Virus record (IMG/VR): IMGVR_UViG_3300017917_002762
Location: 1 to 64,000 of that record
Source: a virus
Reading direction: 5' to 3' (one strand)
Length of the DNA: 64,000 nucleotides
In this document: positions 22,746 to 30,004 of the stretch, in pieces
Layout: the number at the start of each line of letters is the position of its first letter
Position numbering within the stretch: position 1 is the first letter of the stretch
Notes under the pieces: model-generated
Seen by the model: the letters and a program-made list of their open reading frames with translations, nothing else
Told to the model about the DNA's origin: nothing
Database searches by the model: none
Translations under genes and position numbers: made by a program

Positions 22746-22957
22746 AAAAATTACTAATAGTAACATTATTCATTACTTCATGTCGTGAACCTAATGTACC
22801 TAAATCAAGTACAAAGTATAGAATAAGTATGGATACTGAGTTATCGATACTTGAACTTGAGGGATGTGAGTATTATTATATTGAAAATGACTATAGTACC
22901 ATAATTGATATGGAACATAAAGGTAATTGTAAAAATATTATACATAAAAATAAATAA
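22742..22957 (+). CDS. Small lipoprotein (71 aa), YYYIEN family
   Basis: Basic start, short hydrophobic segment, lipobox FITSC with Cys14. The mature part carries LEGCEYYYIENDYSTI (38-53) and HKGNCKN, a motif set I recall from many small proteins of Bacteroidota phages. Paralogous to 21024-21212. Followed by a terminator. Likely an outer-membrane or periplasmic lipoprotein acting at the cell surface. Confidence 0.7.
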   Translation: MKKLLIVTLFITSCREPNVPKSSTKYRISMDTELSILELEGCEYYYIENDYSTIIDMEHKGNCKNIIHKNK

Positions 22958-22965
22958 AATTTAAA

Positions 22966-23008
22966 AAAGAATCAAGATTTGTTTAAAGTCCTGGTTCTTT
23001 TTTTTATT
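22966..23008 (+). terminator. Probable rho-independent terminator
   Basis: AAAGAATCAAG pairs (with a G-T pair and a small mismatch) with CTGGTTCTTT, followed by a long T-run; it directly follows the lipoprotein gene. Confidence 0.65.
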
Positions 23009-23036
23009 TTTAGATATAATAAAAAAAATAAAAACA

Positions 23037-23270
23037 ATGGGTATAATTAAAATTAAAAAATGTATTGAAACAATAGATAATTGGGGTAATGTTGAAGTTT
23101 ATAAAGATGATAATCTATATAAATTATTAATTACTCCAGAAGATTGGACAGATGACCAAGTCTTTATCGGTGAAGGTTATGATGAAGGTAGTTATTATAT
23201 TGATGATTTAATAGGAAAACAAGTGCAAGTTGGCCCATTTATATTTAAAATACAAGAATATAATCTTTAA
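23037..23270 (+). CDS. Hypothetical protein (77 aa)
   Basis: Beta-rich, acidic; EDWTDDQVFIGEGYDEGSYY (37-56) is a distinctive acidic loop. No family recognised. Confidence 0.55.
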   Translation: MGIIKIKKCIETIDNWGNVEVYKDDNLYKLLITPEDWTDDQVFIGEGYDEGSYYIDDLIGKQVQVGPFIFKIQEYNL

Positions 23271-23292
23271 TATTTCAAAAACTAAAAAAATT

Positions 23293-23508
23293 ATGATACT
23301 AACAGCAGAAAAATTATTTATTAGTGTTGTAGGAAAAAATCCTGATGAATTTAATGGTTATATTAAAGAATGTATGATTGAATTTGCTAAACTTCATGTG
23401 GAAGCAACTTTAGAAAGTGCTGCTAAAAACACAAAAGAATGGCATGGAAATCATGGTATGCTTAAACAATCAATTTTAAATGCTTATCCATTAACTAATA
23501 TTAAGTAA
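23293..23508 (+). CDS. Hypothetical helical protein (71 aa)
   Basis: Starts at the ATG at 23293 rather than an upstream in-frame ATG inside the previous gene, because homologous-looking proteins begin near TAEKLF. Contains IEFAKLHVEATLESAAKNTK (32-51), a helix pattern seen in several early proteins of Bacteroidota phages. It is the last phage-type gene before the cassette array. Confidence 0.6.
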   Translation: MILTAEKLFISVVGKNPDEFNGYIKECMIEFAKLHVEATLESAAKNTKEWHGNHGMLKQSILNAYPLTNIK

Positions 23509-23624
23509 TATAAATAAAATATCAGATAAAATAAACTATTAACTGTAAAAGAGTAATTAACAAAGAATGCCCTGCTTTTAGCAATACCTTGTTAGGTGCA
23601 GTGCTTCTCACAAAAATTGAAAAG

Positions 23625-23801
23625 ATGAATAAAATATTAATATGCTTGTTATTGCAAATCGTTCTTTTTATACCGTTCTATCTGATTTGGAGGAACGATT
23701 GTAAGAAAATAGGGAAAGACAATTTGGCTGTCAGTTTACAAGAACGATTTTTGTACTGGTTAATATTTTGTCCAATTTGGCTTGCAGGTGTATTGGATTA
23801 G
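23625..23801 (+). CDS. Cassette 1 gene: small two-span membrane protein (58 aa)
   Basis: ATG at 23625; a hydrophobic span at 2-18, a short charged loop (WRNDCKKIGKDN), and a second span at about 38-56. Codon use is unlike the phage. An upstream TTG at 23589 is in frame but overlaps the cassette junction. Ends right at attC1. Function unknown, as for most cassette genes. Confidence 0.6.
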   Translation: MNKILICLLLQIVLFIPFYLIWRNDCKKIGKDNLAVSLQERFLYWLIFCPIWLAGVLD

Positions 23802-23805
23802 CATT

Positions 23806-23864
23806 GCACCTAACGTTTTGCAGCTATGCGCTCGTTTTAATGGCGCATAGGTGCTGTTATACGC
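23806..23864. repeat. attC: attC site 1
   Basis: GCACCTAACG ... GTTATACGC boundaries; inner arms GCAGCTATGCGC (23820-23831) and GCGCATAGGTGC (23843-23854) pair with a single extrahelical mismatch around an 11-base loop, as in short attC sites of Bacteroidota-type cassettes. Confidence 0.75.
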
Positions 23865-23892
23865 TGATTTTTTAACCATTTAAATAAACAAA

Positions 23893-24300
23893 ATGAAAGT
23901 ATTTGTAGCAGAAAAAAGAGAAAAAGGGAACATTTCACCTACTGATTACCACTGGTGCGATGATAATGACTTGCTTATGTTTGGACAATTTCAATTAGGG
24001 AATGGAAACCCATCAGAAGTGTCAATGTGTGGAATCCAAAGCCGAAAATTCACAACCCATATTCTTGTGAAGGATATGAATATTGATACGGACTTTTACA
24101 AAGAATTGCTGACAGAAAGCGTAGAAAAAGCAATGGGTTGTGAAATTGACAGAAATGGCAACTATGAAATTGAAATGGGTTTCTCGCACCATTTTAACAT
24201 CAATGATATTATGAACGAACTTTTAGAAAAAGCAAGTCATTTTAAAGATGGGCAAAAGGTTAAATGTTTTGGTAGAACATTGACGGCTGTTGATGGTTAA
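23893..24300 (+). CDS. Cassette 2 gene: hypothetical protein (135 aa)
   Basis: Beta-rich acidic protein with motifs DYHWCDDNDLL (18-28), FGQFQLGNG (30-38) and a C-terminal helix. The DNA is GC-richer than the phage. It ends 8 bases before the attC2 core. No recognised domain; cassette genes of this type are usually uncharacterised. Confidence 0.65.
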   Translation: MKVFVAEKREKGNISPTDYHWCDDNDLLMFGQFQLGNGNPSEVSMCGIQSRKFTTHILVKDMNIDTDFYKELLTESVEKAMGCEIDRNGNYEIEMGFSHHFNINDIMNELLEKASHFKDGQKVKCFGRTLTAVDG

Positions 24301-24307
24301 AAAATTT

Positions 24308-24442
24308 GCGTATAACGTATCGGTGCTATACGATGTGGCGGATTTTCAGCAGAAAGCCCAATACGAAGCACCAAAGTTGAATTAAAAATAAATGTTTAAC
24401 CAAAGCACGTCAGCCGTCATATTGTATAGCACTTGTTAGCGG
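24308..24442. repeat. attC: attC site 2 (135 bp)
   Basis: GCGTATAACG ... GTTAGCGG boundaries; long arms 24323-24341 (starting GTGCTATACG) and 24414-24432 (ending TATAGCAC) pair with a few bulges; the 70-base loop is unpaired. Size and layout fit a long attC. Confidence 0.75.
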
Positions 24443-24467
24443 TTCGTGCTTCTCAAATCTCAATAAA

Positions 24468-24647
24468 ATGACAGGTAAAGAAGCAATAAAAAAAGCCATT
24501 GAATTGGTTGAAAAAGAAAAAATGATGCGTTACGATAGTCGTAAAGGCAAAACAGATAGACAAAGGTATGCCATTGATGCAGTGGTTTCAACCTTAGTCA
24601 ATGTCCAAATAATGTTGCAAAATCTTGATAAGCAGGTTGTCGAATAG
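24468..24647 (+). CDS. Cassette 3 gene: small helical protein (59 aa)
   Basis: ATG at 24468, stop TAG at 24645-24647. All-helical, charged protein (GKEAIKKAIELVEKE, then a basic loop, then a hydrophobic helix) like a small helical-hairpin domain. Ends five bases before the ACCGCTAAC cassette boundary. GC-richer than surrounding phage genes. Function unknown. Confidence 0.6.
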   Translation: MTGKEAIKKAIELVEKEKMMRYDSRKGKTDRQRYAIDAVVSTLVNVQIMLQNLDKQVVE

Positions 24648-24693
24648 CATGACCGCTAACATCTAAATAAACGAAACTTTTACCAATATAAAA

Positions 24694-24984
24694 ATGAATC
24701 AAGAATATGTAATAATCAACAAGACAGCTATTCAAAAAAGAATAGAGGAATGGGAGTCTGAATTATTAGAATGTTACAAAGCACCTGTTGGAGAATTTAA
24801 TTCTGATTATGTTTCTACTTTACAGCAAGCTATTGCAACAGCCAGAGATGTATTATCCCTATCAACCCCTTTAATTCCTGAAATTGAAAAGGCTTATAAT
24901 GCAGGTAAATTACATAATGAATTATCTATTACATTTGATAATCCACAAGGAAGATACATCTCAAATTTAAAACTTGATATATGA
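24694..24984 (+). CDS. Hypothetical phage protein (96 aa)
   Basis: Begins MNQEYVIINK, a start common to small helical Bacteroidota phage proteins with a following coiled-coil helix (11-55). Its last bases lie in the 23-bp repeat also found at 20592, so its C-terminus was probably reshaped by recombination. First phage gene after the cassette array. Confidence 0.6.
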   Translation: MNQEYVIINKTAIQKRIEEWESELLECYKAPVGEFNSDYVSTLQQAIATARDVLSLSTPLIPEIEKAYNAGKLHNELSITFDNPQGRYISNLKLDI

Positions 24985-24989
24985 CACTA
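24967..24989 (+). repeat. Direct repeat copy 2 (23 bp)
   Basis: Identical to 20592-20614. It joins the end of the 96-aa gene to a fragment of an FVPY-family gene, which points to a deletion or recombination at this sequence. Confidence 0.6.
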
Positions 24990-25032
24990 GCTTGTTTAAG
25001 AAAACTAATTGAAATAGTTAAAAAAATCAAAA
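24984..25032 (+). pseudogene. Remnant of an FVPY-family gene C-terminus
   Basis: Codons from 24990 read ACLRKLIEIVKKIK, matching the ends of the genes at 21422 and 21814 (ACLKKLIEII/V). The rest of the gene is missing; it joins directly at the 23-bp repeat. Confidence 0.6.
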
Positions 25033-25386
25033 ATGAATATAATAGTTAATTTTGAAACAGCTAAGTTTTTAAAAGATGTTAAAGGATTTGAACCTGAAAG
25101 TAAAGCGTTTTATGATGGTTCAGGAGAATTGTTTTATTATAATTATTCTAATAATGTAATGCAAAGATTTAGATACGCAGCTCCAACCATTACAGAAGTA
25201 GTAATGTGGTTGTACGAGAAACATGGTATTTGGGTTAGTGTTACATTTAAAAGACACTCTCAAAATAAACATTTTTCTTATAATATTAGACAAGCAAATG
25301 GAATTGAAACTTATTTATGGGAACATAACTCACCAACAGAAGCATACGAAGCAGCTATTTTATATTGTCTAACTAATTTAATTTGA
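25033..25386 (+). CDS. FVPY-like family protein, divergent copy 3
   Basis: 117 aa. Same block order as the 21422/21814 pair but diverged: ETAKFLKDVKGFEPE (8-22), PTITEVVMWLYEKHGIWVSV (51-70) and PTEAYEAAILYCLTNLI at the end. It follows the remnant of another copy, so this cluster had at least four members. Confidence 0.65.
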   Translation: MNIIVNFETAKFLKDVKGFEPESKAFYDGSGELFYYNYSNNVMQRFRYAAPTITEVVMWLYEKHGIWVSVTFKRHSQNKHFSYNIRQANGIETYLWEHNSPTEAYEAAILYCLTNLI

Positions 25387-25390
25387 CAAA

Positions 25391-25696
25391 ATGGATGATT
25401 TAAAAGATTGGGATAATACTATAGCAGATGGATTAGATAATCCTGATAATGTATATTCACCATATTGCCCTGTATGTTCAGGATGTGGTGAAGAAGGATG
25501 TTGTTCTCCTTTAATTTGTAATCAATCACCTGATGGTCATTATTGTAAAACGTATTTAGCAGATTTACAATTTGGTTATAGAATGTATAAAGATTTAATG
25601 AAATTGGTTTTTAATGATGAAAAATACAAAAAACAAATAGACGATATTTTTGATAAGAATTATGATATAACATACAAAACAAATGAAAATGAATAA
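25391..25696 (+). CDS. Cysteine-rich hypothetical protein (101 aa)
   Basis: Residues 25-60 hold nine cysteines (CPVCSGCGEEGCCSP, then C..C), like a small zinc-binding or rubredoxin-like module; the rest is a charged helix. Related-looking proteins occur in other Bacteroidota phages. Overlaps thyA by 14 bp. Confidence 0.65.
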   Translation: MDDLKDWDNTIADGLDNPDNVYSPYCPVCSGCGEEGCCSPLICNQSPDGHYCKTYLADLQFGYRMYKDLMKLVFNDEKYKKQIDDIFDKNYDITYKTNENE

Positions 25697-26783
25697 ATTA
25701 GATTTAGATTATCAAGATTTATTAAAAGATATTTTAGATAATGGAGTACAGAAAATAGATAGAACAGGTACAGGTACATTAAGTGTATTTGGTAGGCAAA
25801 TTCGTCATAAAATGAAAAATGGATTTCCACTACTTACTACTAAAAAAATGCATTGGAAATCTATTGTAACTGAACTATTGTGGTTTTTAAGGGGTGACAC
25901 AAACATCAAATACCTTGTTGATAATGATTGTCATATTTGGGATGGCGATGCCTATAAGGCGTATCAAAATAGAGATGGGAAGTGCTATTGTGGACACACT
26001 AATACATGCGACTGTGGGGATATATCAAAAGAAGAATTCATCAACAAAATTAAAACAGATGATGAGTTTGCTAAGAAATGGGGTGAATTAGGTCCAATTT
26101 ACGGTGCTCAATGGAGAGGTTGGGGAGAATATGGAGAACCAGACTTTGTAAAAGGTATAGATCAAATCCACAACCTAATCAATGAACTCAAAACAAATCC
26201 AGATAGTAGAAGATTGATGGTGAGTGCCTGGAATGTGGCAGATTTGTCGAGTGTAATTTTGCCCCCATGCCATTTCTCTTTCCAAGTTTATACGAGAGAA
26301 TTAAGTTTAGGGGAGAGGGGTGAGTTATTCACAAAAACATATCCTGGTAAATCATTTGACGATTTTGCATTAGGTGGGATGGAAATACAATCATTAAAAC
26401 ATCAATTAGATACAATTTATAATAATGCTAATATTCCAAAACGAGCAATCTCTTTAATGTGGAACCAACGTTCAGTAGATACATTTTTAGGTTTACCTTT
26501 TAATATTGCTTCTTATGGATTGTTACTTGAAATAATTGCTAAAGAAGTTAATATGGTTCCTGATGAATTGATTGGTAACTTAGGTGATGTTCATTTATAC
26601 AAAAATCATATTGAACAAGCTGCAGAACAATGTGGTAGAATTCCGTATGAACTACCTAAATTAGAAATTAGAAATGAAGTGAAATGGAATGAAGGTGATT
26701 GTTTACCTTATTACTCTGTTACTGATTTTGAAATAAAAAACTATCAATCACACCCAAGTATAAAAGCACCACTATCAAATTAA
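25683..26783 (+). CDS. thyA: Thymidylate synthase (ThyA)
   Basis: 366 aa. Makes dTMP from dUMP and methylene-tetrahydrofolate. Signature segments: DRTGTGTLSVFG (26-37), LLWFLRGDTNI (65-75), RRLMVSAWN (176-184), catalytic PPCH with Cys196, and MWNQRSVDTFLGLPFNIASY later. It is longer than E. coli ThyA because of inserts near 93-130 (with a CxCxxxxxCDC group) and after residue 205. The DNA between about 25890 and 26340 is visibly GC-richer than both ends, so the gene may be mosaic. Two start ATGs lie two codons apart. Confidence 0.95.
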   Translation: MKMNKLDLDYQDLLKDILDNGVQKIDRTGTGTLSVFGRQIRHKMKNGFPLLTTKKMHWKSIVTELLWFLRGDTNIKYLVDNDCHIWDGDAYKAYQNRDGKCYCGHTNTCDCGDISKEEFINKIKTDDEFAKKWGELGPIYGAQWRGWGEYGEPDFVKGIDQIHNLINELKTNPDSRRLMVSAWNVADLSSVILPPCHFSFQVYTRELSLGERGELFTKTYPGKSFDDFALGGMEIQSLKHQLDTIYNNANIPKRAISLMWNQRSVDTFLGLPFNIASYGLLLEIIAKEVNMVPDELIGNLGDVHLYKNHIEQAAEQCGRIPYELPKLEIRNEVKWNEGDCLPYYSVTDFEIKNYQSHPSIKAPLSN

Positions 26784-26791
26784 TATTAAAA

Positions 26792-27883
26792 ATGGATAGA
26801 CAAAAAATTCAAAATGAAGCTATTAAATTATCACTTTTACATAAAAGATTAACATTAGCAATAAGTGTAGGTGTTGGTAAAACTTACATAGGATTACAAT
26901 ATTTAAAAGCTTTAAAATATATAGAGAAAAATCCTTTAAAAATATTAATTGTTTGTCCTAAAAATTCAATTATTGATTCTTGGAAATTAGAAGCTGATAA
27001 ATTTAATTTAACTAATATTTTAAATGAAGTTACATTTTCTACATATTTATCATTAAATAAACAAGATAATGATTATGATGTTATTATATTAGATGAAGTA
27101 CATTCTTTATTATTTTCACATGAAGAATATTTAAAAAATTGTAAATCAAGAATATTAGGATTAACAGGAACACCACCTAAAAATAGTTCTTCAGAAAAAG
27201 GAATTATGATAAATAGGTATTGTCCTATTCAATATGAATATCTTGTTACAGAAGCAGTAAATGATAAATTATTAAATGATTATAAAATATTTGTTCATTT
27301 TTTAAAATTAAATACTGCTAAAGAGTTACAAATAAATTATAAATCTGGTAGTTTTTTAACTTCTGAAGTTTCTAATTATTTATACTGGTGTACAAGAGTT
27401 GACACAGCTGTTTCAAAAAAATCAAAACAAATAGCTTCTGTAATGCGAATGAAAGCTATGATGGAATATCCTAGCAAAGAAAAATATGCTAAAGAATTAT
27501 TAGAAATTCAAAATAATAAAACAATAGTATTTTGTAATACGCAAGCTCAAGCTGATAGAATTTGTTTACATTCATATCACAGCGGAAATAAAGATAGTGA
27601 AGACAATTTATTATTATTTAAAGAAGGAACTATACAAAAATTAAGTTGTGTTTTACAATTAAATGAAGGAGTTAATATTTCTAATTTAAAATCAGGAATT
27701 ATTATGCATAGTTATGGAAATGAACGTAAAGCTCAACAACGTATAGGTCGATTATTGCGTTTAAATCCTAAAGAAACATCTGTTATACACATATTATGTT
27801 ATAAAAATACAGTAGATGAAAATTGGGTAAAAACTGCTTTAGAAGATTACGATCAAAATAAAATTATTTACTTAAACAATTAA
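26792..27883 (+). CDS. SF2 (SNF2-type) helicase/ATPase
   Basis: 363 aa, compact. Walker A GVGKT at 27-31, DEVH at 101-104, motif III GLTGTPPK at 123-130, motif IV TIVFCNTQAQADRI in the second domain, and motif VI QQRIGRLLR near 321-329. Very similar small SF2 helicases are a core gene of crAss-like phages. Role in replication, recombination or transcription remains open. It starts 8 bases after thyA. Confidence 0.85.
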   Translation: MDRQKIQNEAIKLSLLHKRLTLAISVGVGKTYIGLQYLKALKYIEKNPLKILIVCPKNSIIDSWKLEADKFNLTNILNEVTFSTYLSLNKQDNDYDVIILDEVHSLLFSHEEYLKNCKSRILGLTGTPPKNSSSEKGIMINRYCPIQYEYLVTEAVNDKLLNDYKIFVHFLKLNTAKELQINYKSGSFLTSEVSNYLYWCTRVDTAVSKKSKQIASVMRMKAMMEYPSKEKYAKELLEIQNNKTIVFCNTQAQADRICLHSYHSGNKDSEDNLLLFKEGTIQKLSCVLQLNEGVNISNLKSGIIMHSYGNERKAQQRIGRLLRLNPKETSVIHILCYKNTVDENWVKTALEDYDQNKIIYLNN

Positions 27884-27895
27884 AAAATTAAAATT

Positions 27896-28357
27896 ATGGG
27901 TTTAGACATGTATTTATATAAAAAAAATTATGTTAAAAATTGGAGTTTTACAAATCCTGAAGATAGACATGAAATTACTATAAAGAAAAATGGTGAAGAA
28001 GTTAAAAGTATAAATAAAGAAAAAATAGTTTATGTTATAGAAAAACTTGCTTATTGGAGAAAATTTAATGCATTACATAAATGGTTTGTAGATAATTGTC
28101 AAGATGGTATAGATGATTGTAAAGATGCTTATGTAAGTTTAGATAATTTAAAATATCTTTTAAATATTCTTAAAGAAATAAGTTTAGATAATTCTAAAGC
28201 TCATGAATTATTACCATCAAAAGAAGGATTTTTCTTTGGATTTACAGAATATGATGAATATTATTTTAATAAAATAAATGATACTATTAAAATTTTAGAA
28301 GAAATAATAAAAAATCATACATGTATTTCAGATTATATTTATAGTTCAAGTTGGTAA
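27896..28357 (+). CDS. MGLDMYL-family phage protein
   Basis: 153 aa. The start MGLDMYLYKK and a WRKFNALHKWFVDN helix (about 58-71) are hallmarks of a widespread phage protein family of unknown function. The C-terminus is acidic with aromatic pairs. Twelve bases after the helicase. Confidence 0.7.
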   Translation: MGLDMYLYKKNYVKNWSFTNPEDRHEITIKKNGEEVKSINKEKIVYVIEKLAYWRKFNALHKWFVDNCQDGIDDCKDAYVSLDNLKYLLNILKEISLDNSKAHELLPSKEGFFFGFTEYDEYYFNKINDTIKILEEIIKNHTCISDYIYSSSW

Positions 28358-28360
28358 ATT

Positions 28361-28630
28361 ATGATAAAATTAAATATTGAACAATGGGATGAAGAATTTA
28401 TTCCTATTATGAATGGAGAATCGTATAAAGATTTTCATCCAAAAATTGTAAATGATGAAGAAAAAAAGATTTTAGAAAAAGCTTTGTTAGAAGATAGAGT
28501 ATGGACATTATTAGAAAGTGATAATGGTGATTTGTTTTTAGCAAATGGTTTACATTTTGTTAATAGAGTAGATGTTTTTATAACTGAAAAACCTTATAAT
28601 AAAAATGAAATTTATGAAATCTATTGGTAA
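28361..28630 (+). CDS. Hypothetical protein (89 aa)
   Basis: Acidic, with tryptophans at both ends and an SDNGDLFLANGLHFVNR beta segment (50-66). The stop lies within the next gene. No family recognised. Confidence 0.55.
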   Translation: MIKLNIEQWDEEFIPIMNGESYKDFHPKIVNDEEKKILEKALLEDRVWTLLESDNGDLFLANGLHFVNRVDVFITEKPYNKNEIYEIYW

Positions 28631-28916
28631 ACTTAAATGGAAGTATAAACCTTCAGGATTATGTCCTGTACAAGCAGAAGGTTGGTTTTTTGATTGGTAT
28701 TTTTATTTTAGATCTAGAAATTCTACAGCAACAATAGAATTTTCTAAAACAGAAGAAGATTGGCTTATTGATAACTGTATTAAATATGAGCTTTATAAAA
28801 CTAAAAATAAATATAAAGCAGGTCATATTTCAGAAAAATTTGCTTTATTTTTAATATACATAGGATTTGTAAAATTTTTATTTTATTTATTAAAGAAAAA
28901 ATATGAAAGCTTTTAA
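28605..28916 (+). CDS. Hypothetical protein (103 aa) with C-terminal hydrophobic helix
   Basis: N-terminal half has GWFFDWYFYFRSRNS (26-40), the rest is basic, and residues about 80-98 could be a membrane span. It overlaps both neighbours (26 and 14 bp). Function unknown. Confidence 0.55.
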   Translation: MKFMKSIGKLKWKYKPSGLCPVQAEGWFFDWYFYFRSRNSTATIEFSKTEEDWLIDNCIKYELYKTKNKYKAGHISEKFALFLIYIGFVKFLFYLLKKKYESF

Positions 28917-29286
28917 AATTGATGTTGTATCACATTCTGTTTATGAAGTAGAAATTACTAAAGATATTAAAGACATTAATCAACAATTAGAATGTGAAAT
29001 ATTTACGGCTCCTTATTCTTTAGAAAATAATGATTGTCTTTTTGTAGATGATGAAGGATTACTTGTAGATGAATTTGATCTTAAAGGTGGTTTTTATATT
29101 GATAATTTACTATTTTTTGGACACGGTTTATTTATAGGAATTGATGATGAAGGAGATTCCGTAAATGTAAAATCAACTTTAGATGAAATTAAAAATAAAA
29201 TTAATTTTATTAAAAATGATTTGTATTTAAAATATAAATTTAATCAATTAAGAAATAATTCTTCATTTACTATAATATCTTTTTAA
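28903..29286 (+). CDS. Hypothetical protein (127 aa)
   Basis: Beta-rich N-terminal 90 residues with several acidic turns, ending in a basic helix. Similar in appearance to the gene pair upstream. No domain recognised. Confidence 0.55.
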   Translation: MKAFKIDVVSHSVYEVEITKDIKDINQQLECEIFTAPYSLENNDCLFVDDEGLLVDEFDLKGGFYIDNLLFFGHGLFIGIDDEGDSVNVKSTLDEIKNKINFIKNDLYLKYKFNQLRNNSSFTIISF

Positions 29287-29287
29287 G

Positions 29288-29668
29288 ATGAATTATTATG
29301 GAAAACTAGTTAAAAAAAATGATAAGTTAGTACACACTAATAATACTAGTAAAAAATTATATGAAGATTTTATTAAAAACTTACCTGAAGATAGTATTGT
29401 TGAATTTTACGCTGACGTTTCTGAAAACAATGGTACATTAGCTCAAATTGCTAAAATTCATGCAATGATTAGATCATTATCTAATCATACAGGTAATGGA
29501 TTTGAAGAAATGAAATTATACGTTAAAGAAAAAGCTGGGATGTGTTATATACATCCCAGCTCATCAAAAATGATTTGTAAATCGTTTGGTGATTGTTCAA
29601 AAGAAGAATTAAGTTATGTTATTCAAACAATAACAGAAATTAGTCATTTTTTGAATTATCCTCTGTAA
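29288..29668 (+). CDS. NinB/Orf-like recombination protein (tentative)
   Basis: 126 aa. The segment AQIAKIHAMIRSLSNHTGNGFEE (52-74) followed by KSFGDCSKEELSYVIQTITEI resembles the helix and motif set of phage NinB (lambda Orf) proteins, which bind ssDNA and load recombinases. The lambda-type context (NinG-like gene 18137) makes this reasonable. Its 3' end overlaps a convergent gene by 29 bp. Confidence 0.5.
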   Translation: MNYYGKLVKKNDKLVHTNNTSKKLYEDFIKNLPEDSIVEFYADVSENNGTLAQIAKIHAMIRSLSNHTGNGFEEMKLYVKEKAGMCYIHPSSSKMICKSFGDCSKEELSYVIQTITEISHFLNYPL

Positions 29669-29981
29669 CTTCTGAAATAAATTCATCAGCACTTTCTTCT
29701 ATTGATTTATATTCTACCATTTCATTTTTATCAGCTTCTTCAAATACAGCACGAATTAATGTTTGAACAGCAATAACTGCGCTCATCCATAATTCTAATT
29801 CTTTACTTGATTCTACTTTTTCTTGAAACATTTTTAAATCTTCTTCAGATTTATCTTGTAAAATAACAGTTATACAAGAAGATAATTGTTGTAAAAAACC
29901 TGTTCCTATTTTAATGTTTACAATAGCATCTTTTTTAAGAAAAGGCATTAATGTTTGATCGTCTAATTTTGATGTTGACAT
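29640..29981 (-). CDS. Minus-strand gene inside the plus-strand operon (113 aa)
   Basis: Helical, acidic protein (TGFLQQLSSCITVILQ, then a long charged helix and acidic tail). Its composition is protein-like and its own -7 box TATTTTTG (minus strand, 29997-30004) lies 16 bases upstream. It is convergent with the NinB-like gene and divergent from the UDG-like gene, whose start codon is partly in the same promoter. Function unknown; could be a small regulator. Confidence 0.6.
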   Translation of the reverse strand: MSTSKLDDQTLMPFLKKDAIVNIKIGTGFLQQLSSCITVILQDKSEEDLKMFQEKVESSKELELWMSAVIAVQTLIRAVFEEADKNEMVEYKSIEESADEFISEVTEDNSKND

Positions 29982-29996
29982 TTTAAATAATTTTTA

Positions 29997-30004
29997 CAAA
30001 AATA
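29997..30004 (-). promoter_or_regulatory. -7 box for the minus-strand gene
   Basis: TATTTTTG on the minus strand, matching TAnnTTTG, 16 bases before the ATG at 29981; it touches the start of the plus-strand UDG-like gene at 30004. No clear -33 box. Confidence 0.4.

Larger units (their letters stand above)
23591..24660 (+). mobile_element. Array of three integron gene cassettes
   Basis: Three units each begin with G|TT and end with its exact complement: GTTAGGTGCA (23591) / TGCACCTAAC (23805-23814); GTTATACGC (23856) / GCGTATAAC (24308-24316); GTTAGCGGT (24435) / ACCGCTAAC (24652-24660). Between them lie two attC-type inverted repeats and each unit holds one ORF in the same direction. This is the structure of integron cassettes. 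Base composition is clearly more GC-rich than the flanks. No integrase gene is in the window. The third unit lacks a full attC at its end. Confidence 0.75.
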
